Below, piece by piece: positions 63,922 through 64,000 of a DNA stretch of 64,000 nucleotides. The stretch lies in the NCBI GenBank assembly GCA_903929355.1, contig CAIYUN010000072.1:1-64000 (forward strand). Reading direction: 5' to 3'. The number at the start of each line of letters is the position of its first letter. Position 1 is the stretch's first letter. Below the pieces are notes generated by a model. The model was not told the DNA's origin and made no database searches. It saw only the letters and a program-made list of their open reading frames with translations. Both the position numbers and the translations under genes were made by a program. Source of the DNA: an uncultured Opitutaceae bacterium (GTDB taxonomy: Bacteria; Verrucomicrobiota; Verrucomicrobiia; Opitutales; Opitutaceae).

Positions 63922-64000
63922 ATGAAAATCATCACCCCTGCCCGTCTGCGTTGCCTCGGCCTGCTTTTTACGCTCGCCATTCCCGCCGGCTCCATCCGTG
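63922..64000 (+). CDS. Start of an exported protein, cut by window edge
   Basis: The ATG at 63922 begins MKIITPARLRCLGLLFTLAI and PAGSIR, a probable Sec signal peptide. Only 26 codons are in the window. Nothing can be said of the mature protein. No clear Shine-Dalgarno is seen just upstream (tccttcacccc). Confidence 0.55.
   Translation, partial: MKIITPARLRCLGLLFTLAIPAGSIR

Overview
The window is GC-rich bacterial chromosome and most resembles a verrucomicrobial genome of the Opitutaceae type. This is an inference from gene content: a Verru_Chthon cassette of pseudopilin-like genes, two PEP-CTERM proteins (one with autotransporter-associated beta-strand repeats), tandem PL4 rhamnogalacturonan lyases, a giant RCC1/Ig-like secreted protein, and many small palindromic intergenic repeats. 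No rRNA, tRNA, CRISPR array or prophage was recognised.

Layout. 1-4.3 kb (minus): six overlapping or closely spaced prepilin-like genes (two GspG-like, then Verru_Chthon D, B, C and a partial A). 4.4-8.3 kb: pheA and scpB (minus), then divergent ilvD (plus). 8.5-13.1 kb (plus): two paralogous PL4 rhamnogalacturonan lyases. 13.4-15 kb: pgi. 15.1-21.9 kb (minus): a response regulator, a 66-aa ORF, a PilB/GspE-type ATPase and a five-PAS histidine kinase; an intact IS1182-family element sits exactly at the ATPase stop codon and splits what looks like an operon. 22-27 kb: an IS110 transposase remnant, an RNase II-type exoribonuclease, a small lipoprotein, rsmI, a Ppx/GppA phosphatase and an RluD-type pseudouridine synthase. 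27.1-35 kb (minus): one giant gene of six Ig + RCC1 macro-modules, whose signal peptide is separated from the rest by a frameshift. 35.2-43.6 kb: fmt, a mutarotase-like protein, der, an aminotransferase with an Lrp/AsnC regulator, ffh, an HExxH protein of unknown function and an AlkA-type glycosylase. 43.8-49.2 kb (plus): a Tat-exported Gfo/Idh/MocA oxidoreductase, a DEAD-box helicase with a DbpA-type RNA-binding domain, a bifunctional-nuclease-family protein and a tRNA-dihydrouridine synthase. 49.4-52.1 kb (minus): an apparent lipid operon olsB-like, plsC/olsA-like, accA. 52.3-56 kb (minus): two PEP-CTERM proteins. 56.3-63.5 kb (minus): an ABC ATPase and solute-binding protein without a permease, then two hybrid histidine kinases sharing an unusual N-terminal sensor module. 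A secreted protein begins at the right edge.

Most genes are housekeeping (translation, RNA modification, amino-acid and lipid synthesis), interleaved with an envelope/secretion set (pseudopilins, pilus ATPase, PEP-CTERM proteins, Ig/RCC1 giant, pectin-degrading lyases) and a large signalling set. A striking overlay is the density of dispersed inverted repeats between genes. Several intrude into coding sequence: a 28-bp copy lies in frame inside the DEAD-box helicase, and other repeats touch the ends of scpB, the aminotransferase and the Ppx/GppA gene.
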